Origin: Halorubrum coriense DSM 10284
GTDB taxonomy: Archaea; Halobacteriota; Halobacteria; Halobacteriales; Haloferacaceae
Assembly: GCF_000337035.1 (NCBI RefSeq)
Contig: NZ_AOJL01000060.1
Location: forward strand, 286,287 to 350,286
Length of the DNA: 64,000 nt
Direction: 5' to 3'
The position numbers and the translations under genes were made by a program. Of the stretch, positions 1 to 9,219 are shown in pieces. Each line of letters begins with the position of its first letter. Position 1 is the first letter of the stretch. The notes under the pieces are model-generated. The model did not search any database. It saw only the letters and a list, made by a program, of their open reading frames with translations, and had not been told where the DNA came from.

Positions 1-52
1 GGAAGAACGCTCCGAGAGCGCCTTCCGCATCACGGGGGGTGGACCCCGGCGA

Positions 53-136
53 TGCGAGGGGAGGGATTTGAACCCACGGACCTCTACAGGAGCGGAGCTT
101 GAATCCGCCGCCGTTTCCGGGCTTGGCTACCCTCGC
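53..136 (-). tRNA. tRNA-Leu (anticodon CAA)
   Basis: Read on the minus strand this is an 84-nt class II tRNA. The 7-bp acceptor stem pairs 130-136 with 54-60, and base 53 is the discriminator A. The anticodon stem GCGGA/TCCGC closes the loop TTCAAGC, giving anticodon CAA. A long variable arm and the T-loop TTCAAAT are present. No intron is seen and CCA is not encoded. A TATA-like box lies at 165-172, about 30 nt upstream. Confidence 0.96.
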
Positions 137-164
137 ACGCAGTCGAGACCAAGCCCGCCGAGCG

Positions 165-172
165 ATTTAAAT
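165..172 (-). promoter_or_regulatory. TATA box of tRNA-Leu
   Basis: The palindrome ATTTAAAT is centred about 32 nt upstream of the tRNA 5' end, in GC-rich surroundings. It touches the stop codon of the upstream endonuclease/exonuclease/phosphatase gene (172-174), so promoter and gene end abut. Confidence 0.6.
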
Positions 173-1410
173 CACCGGTTTCCGCGTCCGCGGCCGCCGC
201 CGGATGACCCCGGCCGCGCGGCGATGTCCGCCCAGACGAGGCGGTGGTCCGAGGCGGCCGCGACGTCGTCCGCGAGCCCGCGCTTGTTCGCGTTCGAACT
301 CGGCCAGACGACCGAGGAGCCCCGGAGCGAGAGGTCCGGCGAGGGGAGCACCCAGTCGACCGTCTCACCGCCGCCGAACTCGGCGGTCGCGTATGGGTTC
401 CCGCGCTGCGCGCCGCCGGGGCTCGTGGGTCGACTGCGACTGTCGAAGTCCGAGTTGTCGATGAAGTACTTCGCCGCCGGGTTGAGCGGCTCGTCGCCGG
501 GACCGGCGTTCATGTCGCCGAGCAGGACGTAGGAGGCGTCGTCGTCGAGGCCGCCCTCCGTGCCGGAGTCGTCGTAGATGTACTCTGCGCCGGCGACGTA
601 GTCGGCCCAGAACCGGTTCTCGTCGTGGTTCCACCGTCCGTTGAAATTGTTTTCGGCGTCGAACCCGGTCGGGGTCGGGTGCGAGAACAGCCCGTGGACC
701 GTCTCGCCGTCGACGTCGAACGGCACGTCGACGTGGGTCTTCGAGGAGAGGCGGAAGGCGTCGAGCTCCGTCTCGGTCAGGTAGATCGCGTCGCCCTCGG
801 TAACGACGTCTTCGTCGCTCGCGAGCGGGATCCGGTTGTCCGGCATGTCCGCCCACAGGAACTCCTGGAACGAGCGGACCGCGTCCTCGTCGACGGGGTA
901 CTTGCTCGCGATCCCGAAGGCGTACTGGCCGGGGTAGAACCCGAAGCCGAACGCGTCACCCGGCCGAGCGCCCGCCTCGCCGTCCTTGTTGAAGTCGTAG
1001 TCTTCCTCGGGGAGGAGCCCGGTGTTGCTGTCTGGCTGGAGCGTGTACTCGTAGTCGATCCCCTCCAGCCGCGGGGTCTGCGGGTCGCTGAGGTAGTTCT
1101 CGACGAACGCCTCGATGTTCGTCCGGTCGGTCGGCACGTCATCGTCGACCGTCGCCTCCTGGACGTTGTTGGCGAGTTCGTTGACGACGAGCACGTCGGG
1201 GTCGACCTCTTGGACGACGCGGGCCGCGGCCTCCGCCTGCGAATCGCCCGGTTCCTGTACCTGCTCGGTGCCGAGGTCGACGACGTTGAACGCGGCGTAC
1301 CGCGGGGTCGGGGCGTTCCCACGACCGGCGGCGGTGCCGACGACACCCGGCACCGTCGCGGCTGCGCCGATCGCCTTCAGCACGCTCCGTCGCGAGGAGT
1401 TGCGTGGCAT
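172..1410 (-). CDS. Tat-exported endonuclease/exonuclease/phosphatase-family protein
   Basis: A 412-residue protein. Residues 6-30 form a twin-arginine signal (SRRSVLKAIG followed by a hydrophobic stretch), so it is probably exported folded. The rest resembles the EEP metal-dependent phosphodiesterase fold: an N-terminal FNVVDLGT strand, VDPDVLVVNELANN with the catalytic-type Asn-Glu, LLGDMNAGPGDEP (the Asp-Met-Asn metal site) and a C-terminal ASDHRLVWADI (the Ser-Asp-His site). In known relatives these residues cleave nucleic acid or phosphoester bonds; the substrate here cannot be told. A TATA box at 1438-1448 supports a leaderless start at 1410. The C terminus is Gly/Arg-rich. Confidence 0.85.
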   Translation of the reverse strand: MPRNSSRRSVLKAIGAAATVPGVVGTAAGRGNAPTPRYAAFNVVDLGTEQVQEPGDSQAEAAARVVQEVDPDVLVVNELANNVQEATVDDDVPTDRTNIEAFVENYLSDPQTPRLEGIDYEYTLQPDSNTGLLPEEDYDFNKDGEAGARPGDAFGFGFYPGQYAFGIASKYPVDEDAVRSFQEFLWADMPDNRIPLASDEDVVTEGDAIYLTETELDAFRLSSKTHVDVPFDVDGETVHGLFSHPTPTGFDAENNFNGRWNHDENRFWADYVAGAEYIYDDSGTEGGLDDDASYVLLGDMNAGPGDEPLNPAAKYFIDNSDFDSRSRPTSPGGAQRGNPYATAEFGGGETVDWVLPSPDLSLRGSSVVWPSSNANKRGLADDVAAASDHRLVWADIAARPGSSGGGRGRGNR

Positions 1411-1437
1411 GCGAACACGAATATAGTTTAATCGATG

Positions 1438-1448
1438 TTAAATTTAAA
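1438..1448 (-). promoter_or_regulatory. TATA box of the exported EEP-family gene
   Basis: An AT-only stretch reading TTTAAATTTAA on the minus strand, 28-38 nt before the ATG at 1410. It is the only strong AT block in the gap 1411-1636 and fits a leaderless or nearly leaderless transcript. Confidence 0.6.
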
Positions 1449-1568
1449 CAAATGTGCCTAAAAATACATTTTGCGGCGATCGAGAGAGAAACGTGGCGTC
1501 GACGGCGCGTCGGCTGCGTGGCCGTCGGCGGTATCACGGCGCGTCGACGGCGAGAGAGTTCGCGGCTC

Positions 1569-1631
1569 GGCCGGGCGGGACGGGGAGGGCTAGGGCGGGA
1601 CAGGGCGGGGCGGGCTAGGGCGGGTAGGGTA
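1569..1631 (+). repeat. G-tract-rich intergenic segment
   Basis: The plus strand carries about ten runs of three or more G with short spacers, in a loose repeat of GGGCTAGGGCGGGACAGGG type. It lies between the stop of the sensor kinase (1637) and the promoter of the EEP gene. The G-rich strand is not the coding strand of either neighbour, so transcripts reading through would be C-rich. Confidence 0.6.
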
Positions 1632-1636
1632 GGCGA

Positions 1637-2713
1637 CTACCGCGTTGCGGCGCGCTCGGCACCGACCAGCGTCGCCCGGAACCCGCCCTCGGCGGACTCG
1701 TCGATCTCGAGCGTCCAGCCGTGCGCGGCCGCGACGCGCTCGACGATGGCGAGCCCGATTCCGGTGCCGCCGCCGCGAGAGACGCCGAAATCGGCCAGAT
1801 CGGCCGTCGGGTCCGACCCGTCGGAGAGCGCCGCGTCGTCCGGGAGCCCGGGCCCGTCGTCGGCCACGTACAGCCCGCGGTCGTCGACGCCGACGCGGAC
1901 CGTCGGGGCGTCGCCGCCGTGGTCGAGGGCGTTGGCGATCAGGTTCCCGACCGCGCGCCGGAGGAGGGCCGGGTCGCCGGCGACCGGGCCGGGGTCCTCG
2001 ACGACGAGGTCGGCGTCGGCCGGCAGGTCGCCGAAGTCGCCCGATTCGAGGCAGTCGTCGGCGAGGGCGGCGAGGTCGACCGCCCCGTCCGCGGTCTCGA
2101 TCGCGTCCGGATCGCGGGCCATCACCAGCGCCTCGTCGATCATCGTCTCGATCCGACCGAACGCGCTCTCGGCGGCGTCGAGTCGCTCCACGTCGCCGGT
2201 CTCGCGCGCGAGGTCGACGTAGCCGCGGGCGACCGAGAGGGGGTTCCGGAGGTCGTGCGAGAGGAAGCCGGCGAGGCGTTCGAGCCGCTCGTTGAGCCGC
2301 CTCAGCTCGCGCTCGCGCTCGACCCGGTCCGTGACGTCGCGGATGACGCCGACCGCGCCGACGACCGCGTCGCCGCGCTCGACCGGCGTCAGCCTGGTCT
2401 CGGTGGTCACTTCGCTGCCGTCCGCCAGCGTCGTCGTGAGTTGGACGCGCTCGTCGGCGGCCTCGCCCGCGAGGACGCGCTCCGCGGCCTCCCGGTAGCG
2501 GTCGCCCGTCTCGGCGCTCCAGTACCCCTCCTCGACGAGCCGTTCCGGGTGTTTCGCGTGGAGGACCGCCTCCTCGAACCCGGTCACCTCGCGGAGGCGG
2601 TCGTTGACGAACGCGCGGTTCCGGTCGGCGTCGAGGACGTACGCGCCGTCGCCGAGGGCGTGGACGATCGACTCGGCGTGGTCGATCGGGGTCGACTCGG
2701 ACGCGGGTTCCAT
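1637..2713 (-). CDS. PAS-domain sensor histidine kinase
   Basis: A 358-residue soluble kinase with no membrane segment. A PAS domain spans about residues 14-130 ([20 protein letters not shown] near its start). A HisKA helix follows with the phosphorylatable His at about 153 in [10 protein letters not shown]. The HATPase part has the N-box ([13 protein letters not shown], about 256-268), the G1 box [11 protein letters not shown] and the G2 box [10 protein letters not shown]. It probably senses an internal signal through PAS and passes phosphate to an unlinked regulator, since no response regulator is adjacent. The layout is the common haloarchaeal PAS-HisKA-HATPase type. Confidence 0.92.
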   Translation of the reverse strand: MEPASESTPIDHAESIVHALGDGAYVLDADRNRAFVNDRLREVTGFEEAVLHAKHPERLVEEGYWSAETGDRYREAAERVLAGEAADERVQLTTTLADGSEVTTETRLTPVERGDAVVGAVGVIRDVTDRVERERELRRLNERLERLAGFLSHDLRNPLSVARGYVDLARETGDVERLDAAESAFGRIETMIDEALVMARDPDAIETADGAVDLAALADDCLESGDFGDLPADADLVVEDPGPVAGDPALLRRAVGNLIANALDHGGDAPTVRVGVDDRGLYVADDGPGLPDDAALSDGSDPTADLADFGVSRGGGTGIGLAIVERVAAAHGWTLEIDESAEGGFRATLVGAERAATR

Positions 2714-2780
2714 GGGGGCGGTAAGAGTCGAGCGGTCAAGTGTCTCTCGGCTGCCGGCGGGAGTGCGGGACGGCGACGCC

Positions 2781-3662
2781 TCAGCCGGCGATCATCGCGA
2801 CGCCGACGACCGCGAGGACGGCCGCGACGAGCCGGACTCGGAAGTGTCGCTCGCCGAGCAGCACGCCCCCGAGGACGACCGCGACGATGGCCTGCGTGTT
2901 GATCACCGGGGAGGCGACGCTCGCGGGCAGCGCCGCGAACGCGACCGTCGTCAGGTGCTCGCCCAGCGCGACGAGCGCGCCGGCCGCGAGGAACTTCGGG
3001 AGGTCCCGTCGGCTGACCTCGAACGAACTCCGGAGCGCCGCCGGGAGGAGGACGGCCGCGACGCCGGCGAGCAGCAGCGGCACCCAGAGCGTGCCGGGGA
3101 TCGCGAGCTCCTGGAGCGCGACCCGCTTTCCCACGTCGGCGACCGCGTAGCAGGCCGCGCTCGCGAGCGCCAGCTGCGCCGGTCGCGACCGCGCGGCCCG
3201 CGCGAACGGCGCGAAGAAGCCGCCCGGCTCGTAGTTCGCGACGTACACCGCGAGGGTGGTGACGACGACGCCGGCGACCTGGACCGGCGACAACACCTGT
3301 CCGAGCAGTCCGACCTCCAGCGGGAGGACGAACATCGGGACGACCTTGTTGATCGGCGCGACGTACGACACCGCGCCGTCCTCGATGGCGCGCAGGAAGA
3401 GGACGAAGGCGGCGGCCGTCGCGAGCGTCGTGACGGCGACGACGGCGAACCGTCGCGGGACCGCGAGCCCCGCCACGCCGGCCGCGGCGTCGCCGAAGCC
3501 CACCGTGAGACCGGTCGCCGCGAGGAACCACGCGAGCGCCGCGGCGTTGATCGTCACCGTCAGCGCGGCGGGCGGATACGCGGAGAAGGACCGCTTCAGG
3601 ACGAAGAGGTACGCGCCCCAGACGACGGCGGCGGCGAGGGCGAAGAGGAGTCCGGCGTCCAT
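2781..3662 (-). CDS. EamA/DMT-family transporter
   Basis: A 293-residue integral membrane protein with about ten hydrophobic helices arranged as two EamA-like halves. The first helix carries the typical [15 protein letters not shown] pattern and the second half begins with [18 protein letters not shown]. Family members move small metabolites or amino acids across the membrane; the substrate cannot be deduced. The ATG at 3662 opens directly into the first helix. It runs toward the sensor kinase, 67 bp away, but no co-function is evident. Confidence 0.88.
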   Translation of the reverse strand: MDAGLLFALAAAVVWGAYLFVLKRSFSAYPPAALTVTINAAALAWFLAATGLTVGFGDAAAGVAGLAVPRRFAVVAVTTLATAAAFVLFLRAIEDGAVSYVAPINKVVPMFVLPLEVGLLGQVLSPVQVAGVVVTTLAVYVANYEPGGFFAPFARAARSRPAQLALASAACYAVADVGKRVALQELAIPGTLWVPLLLAGVAAVLLPAALRSSFEVSRRDLPKFLAAGALVALGEHLTTVAFAALPASVASPVINTQAIVAVVLGGVLLGERHFRVRLVAAVLAVVGVAMIAG

Positions 3663-3773
3663 TCGGTAGACCGGAGCGCGAGCGGGGGAAAGAAGGGTTC
3701 GATCCGTCTGCGGACCGGCTCCGTCGCCAGCGCCGCGAAACGGTTAGGTCGCTGCCGCGTCAACGGCCCGCGC

Positions 3774-4355
3774 ATGGACGACCACACCCGCGATCCGGGC
3801 GTCGCCCCGCCCCTCGGGAACCCGACCGGGTGGCACGCGGGCGACGACCCGGACCCGAGGTCGGGAGCGCCGGAATCGACGTCCGACGACGGGGACGGGT
3901 CGTCCGGCGAACCGTCGGACGCGCGGCTGGTCGGCGGCTACTGGGAGCACGCGACGCTCCGGCGCGCGACCGAACACGGTGTGCGGCTGTTCAACGACGG
4001 CGCGTACCACGAGAGCCACGACTGTTTCGAGGACGAGTGGTACAACTACGGCCGCGGGACGGCTGAGAGCGCCTTCCTCCACGGAATGGTTCAGGTCGCC
4101 GCCGGCGCGTACAAGCGCGTCGACTTCGAGAACGACGCGGGGATGCGGTCGCTGTTCGAGACGGCGCTCCAGTACCTCGACGGGATCCCGAGCGACTTCT
4201 ACGGGGTCGACGTCGACGACGTGCGGGAGACGCTCCGGGCCGCGCTCGGCGACCCGGCCGCGGTCGACGGGTGGCAGATCGCCCTCGACGGCGCGCAGCC
4301 GCCGGCGTACCCGGCCGACTACGAGTACGCGGAGCGCGTCGACGAGGAGCACTGA
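3774..4355 (+). CDS. DUF309-family protein
   Basis: A 193-residue soluble protein. The N-terminal 50 residues are acidic and probably disordered. The helical core holds the DUF309 hallmark: a run ending [14 protein letters not shown], then [15 protein letters not shown]. The function of the family is unknown; it is conserved in archaea and some bacteria. The ATG at 3774 is preceded by a TATA-like ACGGTTAGG about 30 nt upstream, and the DMT gene diverges on the other side. Confidence 0.85.
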   Translation: MDDHTRDPGVAPPLGNPTGWHAGDDPDPRSGAPESTSDDGDGSSGEPSDARLVGGYWEHATLRRATEHGVRLFNDGAYHESHDCFEDEWYNYGRGTAESAFLHGMVQVAAGAYKRVDFENDAGMRSLFETALQYLDGIPSDFYGVDVDDVRETLRAALGDPAAVDGWQIALDGAQPPAYPADYEYAERVDEEH

Positions 4356-4483
4356 ACTCGGGCGTCGCCGATCGCGGAGCGGCGGGGACCGAACGCTTCG
4401 CCGCGGGTCCGCACTCCACCTCGGGTCCGAACCCCTCGCCCCGGATCCGAACGCCACTTATCCGCCGCCCGCCAGGGTGTGGT

Positions 4484-5287
4484 ATGGAGATCCACGATCT
4501 GGGCGACGGGGAGCCCGAGGTCGCCGTGGTCGGCGCGATCCACGGCGACGAGCCCTGCGGCGCCCGCGCCGTCGAGCGCCTGCTCGACGCGGGCCTCGAC
4601 CCCGAGCGGCCGGTGCGGCTGATCGTCGCCAACGAGGCCGCGCTCGACGCCGGGGAGCGCTACCTCGACGCCGACCTCAACCGGGCGTTCCCGGGCAACC
4701 CCGACGCGGAGGCCCACGAGGTGCGGCTCGCGGCCGAACTGGTCGGCGCGCTGGAGGGGTGTACGACGTTCGCGATCCACTCGACGCAGTCGTACGCGGA
4801 GCCGTTCGCCGTCATCGACTCGATGGACGAGGTGACCCGCGCGGTCGCGCCGCACCTCCCCGTCGACGCCGTGATCCAGACGGACGCGTTCACCGAGGGA
4901 CGGCTCATCGAACACCCGCACACGCTCGAAGTGGAGGCCGGGCTCCAGGGCTCCGAGGCGGCCGCCGACAACGCCTACTGGCTCGCCCGCGCGTTCCTCG
5001 CCGCGACCGGCGCGATCTCCGCGCCCGGCGCCGACGACGTGCTCGACGCCGGCGGCCGCGAGGACGTCTCCGTGTTCCGGCTCCGCGAGCGGATCCCGAA
5101 GCCCGACGCGGAGGCGTACGAGGTGTTCGCGCGCAACTTCGAGCGCGTCGAGCCCGGCGAGCGGTTCGCGGCCGCCGACGGCGAGCCGCTGCTCGCCGAC
5201 GAGTCCTTCTACCCCGTGTTGCTGTCGTCGAACGGCTACCGCGACCAGTTCGGCTACGTCGCCGACCGCGTCGGTACGCTGGAGTAG
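4484..5287 (+). CDS. Succinylglutamate desuccinylase/aspartoacylase-family zinc hydrolase
   Basis: A 267-residue M14-like zinc amidohydrolase. The first zinc motif is GAIHGDEPCG (His20, Glu23) and a second His lies at 99 in FAIHSTQS; DADLNRAFPG gives the substrate-binding Asn-Arg pair. Known relatives remove acyl groups from N-acyl amino acids (AstE, aspartoacylase). The length is somewhat shorter than AstE. No arginine-degradation genes are nearby, so the substrate is open. The ATG at 4484 has a CACTTAT box about 30 nt upstream. Confidence 0.85.
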   Translation: MEIHDLGDGEPEVAVVGAIHGDEPCGARAVERLLDAGLDPERPVRLIVANEAALDAGERYLDADLNRAFPGNPDAEAHEVRLAAELVGALEGCTTFAIHSTQSYAEPFAVIDSMDEVTRAVAPHLPVDAVIQTDAFTEGRLIEHPHTLEVEAGLQGSEAAADNAYWLARAFLAATGAISAPGADDVLDAGGREDVSVFRLRERIPKPDAEAYEVFARNFERVEPGERFAAADGEPLLADESFYPVLLSSNGYRDQFGYVADRVGTLE

Positions 5288-5326
5288 TCGGCCCCGCCGC
5301 GGGGGACGCGACCGCGCACGCGGCCC

Positions 5327-5707
5327 TTACTCGACGAGTTCGATCGCGTCGTCGCCGTTCGGCACCGCGCAGATGAACGCGCCGGGCTCGTCGCGCTCGT
5401 TGCGGTACCAGTGCTCGACGCCCGCGGGTATCAGGAGGGCGTCGCCGGCCGACACGGCGTGTTCCTCGTCGCCGATCCCGACGACGTACTCGCCGGCGAG
5501 GACGTACTGCTCGTGTTCGACCGCGTTGGTGTGGCGGGGGACCGCGGCGCCCGGCGCGAGTTCGAACCGGCGCATCGCGAAGTTCGGCGCGCCGTCCGAC
5601 TCGTCGAGGAGGACGCCCTTCGAGAGCCCCTCGGCGGCCTCGACGGGTTCGTAGGTGATCTCGCCGCCGCGTTTCACGACCGACTCGGGATCGCCTGTGT
5701 CGCTCAT
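5327..5707 (-). CDS. Small cupin-domain protein
   Basis: A 126-residue single-domain cupin. Conserved metal-site elements are visible: PRHTNAVEHEQYVLAGE gives motif 1 (His, His, Glu) and AGDALLIPAGVEHWY gives motif 2 with its His. Such proteins are often isomerases, dioxygenases or small-ligand binders; nothing here shows which. The start at 5707 has a TATA-like TCGATTAAGT about 25-33 nt upstream, inside a direct repeat shared with the divergent protease gene. Confidence 0.85.
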   Translation of the reverse strand: MSDTGDPESVVKRGGEITYEPVEAAEGLSKGVLLDESDGAPNFAMRRFELAPGAAVPRHTNAVEHEQYVLAGEYVVGIGDEEHAVSAGDALLIPAGVEHWYRNERDEPGAFICAVPNGDDAIELVE

Positions 5708-5731
5708 GTGCGTCCCGACGAGGGGCGCGCA

Positions 5732-5776
5732 CTTAATCGATCACCGGCCCGACCCGGTTACTTAACCGATCACCGG
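5732..5776. promoter_or_regulatory. Divergent promoter region with a 16-bp direct repeat
   Basis: Two copies of CTTAAYCGATCACCGG lie at 5732-5747 and 5761-5776, differing at one base and starting 29 bp apart. The TTAA core of the first copy sits where the TATA box of the cupin gene (start 5707) is expected. The core of the second sits at the same distance from the protease start at 5791. The repeat may be an operator shared by both genes or simply two promoters with matching flanks. Confidence 0.5.
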
Positions 5777-5790
5777 GCGAACCCGAGGGC

Positions 5791-6975
5791 ATGCGTGGAA
5801 TCAAGATCGGGACCGCGTTCGGGATTCCGATCAGGCTCAACTGGACGTTCCTGATCGTCTTACCGCTCTTCGCGTATCTCATCGGGTCGCAGGTCGGGAT
5901 GATCGCGGAGGTGATGAACGAGGTCGCCGGGCTCGGGATCGACGCCGGCGCGGTCGCCGCCGGCAACACGCCGTGGCTGCTCGGGCTGTCGGCCGCCGTC
6001 GGGCTGTTCGTCGGCGTGTTGCTCCACGAGTTCGGCCACTCGCTCGTCGCCATGCGCTACGGCTACGAGATCGAATCGATCACGCTGTGGCTGCTCGGCG
6101 GCCTCGCCAGCTTCGCCGAGTTCCCCGAGGACTGGAAACACGAGTTCTGGATCGCGATCGCGGGCCCGCTCGTCAGCGTCGCGGTCGGGGTCGCCTGCTA
6201 CGGGGTCGTCCTCGTCGCCGCGGGCGGCTCCAACGCCGTCCTCTTCGTCTTCGGCTACCTCGCGCTCTTGAACGTCGTCCTCGCCGTCTTCAACATGCTC
6301 CCCGCGTTCCCGATGGACGGCGGGCGGGTCCTGCGGGCGCTCCTCGCGCGGAACCAGCCGCACGCGCAGGCGACCCAGCGGGCCGCCTCCGTGGGGAAGG
6401 TGTTCGCGTTCCTGATGGGCATCATCGGCCTGTTCAGCTTCCAGCTGCTGCTCATCGTGCTCGCCTTCTTCATCTACATCGCCGCCTCGGGCGAGGCCCA
6501 GCAGACGACCCTGAAGGCCACCTTCGAGGGCGTCACCGTCACCGACGTGATGACGCCCCGCGAGCAGCTCCACACGGTGACGGAGGACACCTCCGTCGCC
6601 GACCTGATGAGCCGGATGTTCGAGGAGCGCCACACGGGGTATCCAGTCCTCGACGGCGACGAGCTCGTCGGGATGGTCACCCTCGAAGACGCCAGGTCGG
6701 TCCGCGAGGTGGAGCGCGACGCCTACCGCGTCGACGAGGTGATGGCGACCGATCTCGTCGCCGTCGACCCGAGCGCCGACGCCCTGACCGCGCTTCAGAC
6801 GATGCAGGAACACGGCGTCGGCCGGCTCCCCGTGGTCGGGGGGGAGGGCGAGCTCGTCGGCCTCATCTCCCGGTCTGACCTGATGACCGCGTTCAACATC
6901 ATCCAGACGGGCGGGACGCCGGGAGTCATCAGCGGCCGGCGACAGCAGGCGGGCGACGAGCCCGGGATCTTCTGA
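5791..6975 (+). CDS. Site-2 protease (M50) with two CBS domains
   Basis: A 394-residue intramembrane metalloprotease. Helices occupy about residues 17-230. The catalytic zinc motif HEFGH is at 79-83 and the third ligand is Asp176 in FNMLPAFPMDGGR. A C-terminal pair of CBS domains (about 245-310 and 312-375) probably binds adenine nucleotides and regulates the protease. In known relatives such enzymes cut transmembrane helices, for example of anti-sigma-like or membrane-bound regulators; no substrate is encoded nearby. The start at 5791 is followed within 30 residues by the first helix. Confidence 0.93.
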   Translation: MRGIKIGTAFGIPIRLNWTFLIVLPLFAYLIGSQVGMIAEVMNEVAGLGIDAGAVAAGNTPWLLGLSAAVGLFVGVLLHEFGHSLVAMRYGYEIESITLWLLGGLASFAEFPEDWKHEFWIAIAGPLVSVAVGVACYGVVLVAAGGSNAVLFVFGYLALLNVVLAVFNMLPAFPMDGGRVLRALLARNQPHAQATQRAASVGKVFAFLMGIIGLFSFQLLLIVLAFFIYIAASGEAQQTTLKATFEGVTVTDVMTPREQLHTVTEDTSVADLMSRMFEERHTGYPVLDGDELVGMVTLEDARSVREVERDAYRVDEVMATDLVAVDPSADALTALQTMQEHGVGRLPVVGGEGELVGLISRSDLMTAFNIIQTGGTPGVISGRRQQAGDEPGIF

Positions 6976-7020
6976 CCGCTCGCCCGTCCGGCGGCGATCC
7001 GCGGCTCCCTCGGCGTGGGG

Positions 7021-7026
7021 TATATA
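7021..7026 (+). promoter_or_regulatory. TATA box that fixes the DUF460 gene start
   Basis: TATATA lies 25-30 nt before the GTG at 7051. It falls inside a longer reading frame that could begin at 7015, which argues that the GTG at 7051 is the true start of a leaderless mRNA. Confidence 0.65.
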
Positions 7027-7050
7027 CGGGGCAACGACCTACCTCGGTAC

Positions 7051-9099
7051 GTGACAACCCGGACCATCCGCGCCCGCGACCGGCCGGTGTTCGGCGTCGA
7101 CGTCCACAGCGGGGACGTCCGCGGCGACAGCCCCTCTTACGCGCTCGTCATTCTGGATCCCGTCGACGAGGACGACCCCGACGCTCCCGACGTCGACGGC
7201 CCGATGGCCCGGATCACCCGCGACGTCGTCTCCTTCCGGAAGCTCTGCCGGCTGATCGACGACCGCGAGCCCCTCTACGTCGCCACCGACAACGCCTACG
7301 AGCTGGCGGCGGACAAGGGCGAACTCGTCAACTTCCTCCGGTCGCTGCCCGACGGCACCCGGCTCGTCCAGGTGACCGGCGCGGAGCGCCCGGAGCCGCT
7401 CTCGCGGGTCGCCTCCCGGCACGGCATCCCCTACGGCAAGAAGCCGATGAAGGAGGCGGAGGCGTCGGCGCGGCTCGCCGCCGCGAACGTCGGCCACGAG
7501 GTGACCGCGTTCACCGACGAGACGACGGTGAAGGTGTCCCGCGGGCGTTCGACGGGGAAGGGCGGATGGAGTCAGGACCGGTACACGCGGCGGATCCACG
7601 GCAACGTCCGCAAGCGGACGCGGCAGGTCCAGTCGAAGCTGAACGAGGCGAACCTGTCGTTCGAGCGCGACGTGACCGAGAAGTACGGCGGCTACGCGAA
7701 CGCGACGTTCGCCGTCGAGGCCCGCCCCGAGGACATCCCGGTCTCGAACTCGCGGGCCGGCGACGTGCGCGTCGAGGTCGAGCGCGAGCGCCGCGACGGG
7801 ATCGAGTACGAGCCGCTGGTGAAGCGGCGCGACCGCGTGATCGTCGGGATCGACCCCGGGACGACCACCGCGGCCGCCGTCGTCGGCCTCGACGGCACCG
7901 TCCACGCGCTGTACTCCTCGCGGACGGGCGACACCGCCGAGGTGACCGAGTGGATCGTCGAGCAGGGGCGGCCGATCATCGTCGCCGCAGACGTCGAGCC
8001 GATGCCGGAGACGGTCGAGAAGTTCCGGCGCTCGTTCGACGCCGCCGGCTGGCGGCCCACGACCGACCTCCCGGTCGACGAGAAGCTCCACCGCACCCGC
8101 GAGGCGAGCTACGCGAACGACCACGAGCGCGACGCGCTCGCGGCCGCGCTGTACGCCTACGACGACCACGAGGACCAGTTCGAGCGGATCGCGGCGAAGA
8201 CCCCGCCGCGGCTCGACCGCGGGGCGGTGATCGCCGGCGTCGTCGCGGGCGGCTCGTCGGTCGAGGCCGTCATCGACGACCTGAGCGAGGACGACGGCGG
8301 GGACGGAGGGGACGACGAGGAGGAGGATCCGGATCCCACCGAGCCCGATCGCACCGAGGAGGAGGAGACGATCCGGCGGCTCCGCGAGCGCGTCGACCGC
8401 CTGGAGTCGCACGCCGAGTCGCTCGAGGACGACCTCGACGAGCGCGACGGGCGGATCGCGGAGCTGGAAGGGGAGCTGGAGGAGGCGAAACGCGAGGAGC
8501 GCATCGAGGCGCGCACGCGGCGAGCGGTCTCCCGGCTCGAACGCGAGACGGACCGCTTGGAGCGCGAGCGCGACGAGGCCCGAGAGCGCGTCGCAGACCT
8601 CGAACGGAAGGTGGAGACGCTGAAGGAGCTGTGGCGGCTCGATCACTCGAACTTCGGCGACGTGGCCGAGGGGCGGGGGCTCGTGAGCGTGAAGGTCGTC
8701 GAGCAGTTCACGCTCGACGCGCTCGACGCCGCGGACGACGCGTACGGGCTCGTCGCCGGCGACGTGGTCTACCTCCGGGACGCGTCCGGGGCGGGCCGCC
8801 GGACCGCGGAGCGGCTCGCGGAGGCGGAGCCGCGGGCCGTGATCCGCGGCGAGGGGAACCTCTCGGGCGTCGCCGACGAGGTGCTGTTCGAGCGCGCGAT
8901 TCCGGTGGTGCCCGCCGACGCCGTGCCGGTCCGCGAGGTGGACGAACTGGCGGTCGCGAGCGAGGAGGCCCTCGCCGACGCCGTCGAAGACTGGGAGGAG
9001 CGCGCCGAAGAGCGCCGGCGCGACGAGAAGGCCGAGCGGATCGACCGGATCATCTCCGAACACCGGGCAGGGCGGACGCTGCCCGAGACGGAGGAGTGA
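7051..9099 (+). CDS. DUF460-family protein (RNase H-like fold, coiled coil)
   Basis: A 682-residue archaeal protein. The N-terminal part has a nuclease-like region with strongly basic stretches (about 150-215). An RNase H-like segment follows with VIVGIDPGTTTAAAVVGLDG, a DPGT motif seen in Holliday-junction resolvase-like and YqgF folds. Residues from about 425 to 535 form a long charged coiled coil. The family is known only as an archaeal DUF; a role in nucleic-acid metabolism is plausible but not shown. The GTG at 7051 is chosen over the upstream in-frame start at 7015 because a TATA box lies between them. Confidence 0.85.
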   Translation: MTTRTIRARDRPVFGVDVHSGDVRGDSPSYALVILDPVDEDDPDAPDVDGPMARITRDVVSFRKLCRLIDDREPLYVATDNAYELAADKGELVNFLRSLPDGTRLVQVTGAERPEPLSRVASRHGIPYGKKPMKEAEASARLAAANVGHEVTAFTDETTVKVSRGRSTGKGGWSQDRYTRRIHGNVRKRTRQVQSKLNEANLSFERDVTEKYGGYANATFAVEARPEDIPVSNSRAGDVRVEVERERRDGIEYEPLVKRRDRVIVGIDPGTTTAAAVVGLDGTVHALYSSRTGDTAEVTEWIVEQGRPIIVAADVEPMPETVEKFRRSFDAAGWRPTTDLPVDEKLHRTREASYANDHERDALAAALYAYDDHEDQFERIAAKTPPRLDRGAVIAGVVAGGSSVEAVIDDLSEDDGGDGGDDEEEDPDPTEPDRTEEEETIRRLRERVDRLESHAESLEDDLDERDGRIAELEGELEEAKREERIEARTRRAVSRLERETDRLERERDEARERVADLERKVETLKELWRLDHSNFGDVAEGRGLVSVKVVEQFTLDALDAADDAYGLVAGDVVYLRDASGAGRRTAERLAEAEPRAVIRGEGNLSGVADEVLFERAIPVVPADAVPVREVDELAVASEEALADAVEDWEERAEERRRDEKAERIDRIISEHRAGRTLPETEE

Positions 9100-9219
9100 C
9101 TCCGCCCGGCGGCGGCCGGAGGCCGAGCGAACGCGGCCGACGGCCGCGCTGGCGGCGATCCGCGTGAGTCGTCGGCACGCATCCAGAAGTCATATGTCCG
9201 GGAACGCACACTCGAAGGT

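Noticed and set aside
244-1431. Open plus-strand frame of 395 codons opposite the EEP gene
   Set aside because: It is the antisense shadow of the clear Tat-signal/EEP gene; its translation is Val/Arg-rich low complexity without motifs.
7039-9063. 674-codon minus-strand frame opposite the DUF460 gene
   Set aside because: GC-rich DNA leaves long antisense frames open; the product lacks domains, while the plus strand has the DPGT motif and coiled coil.
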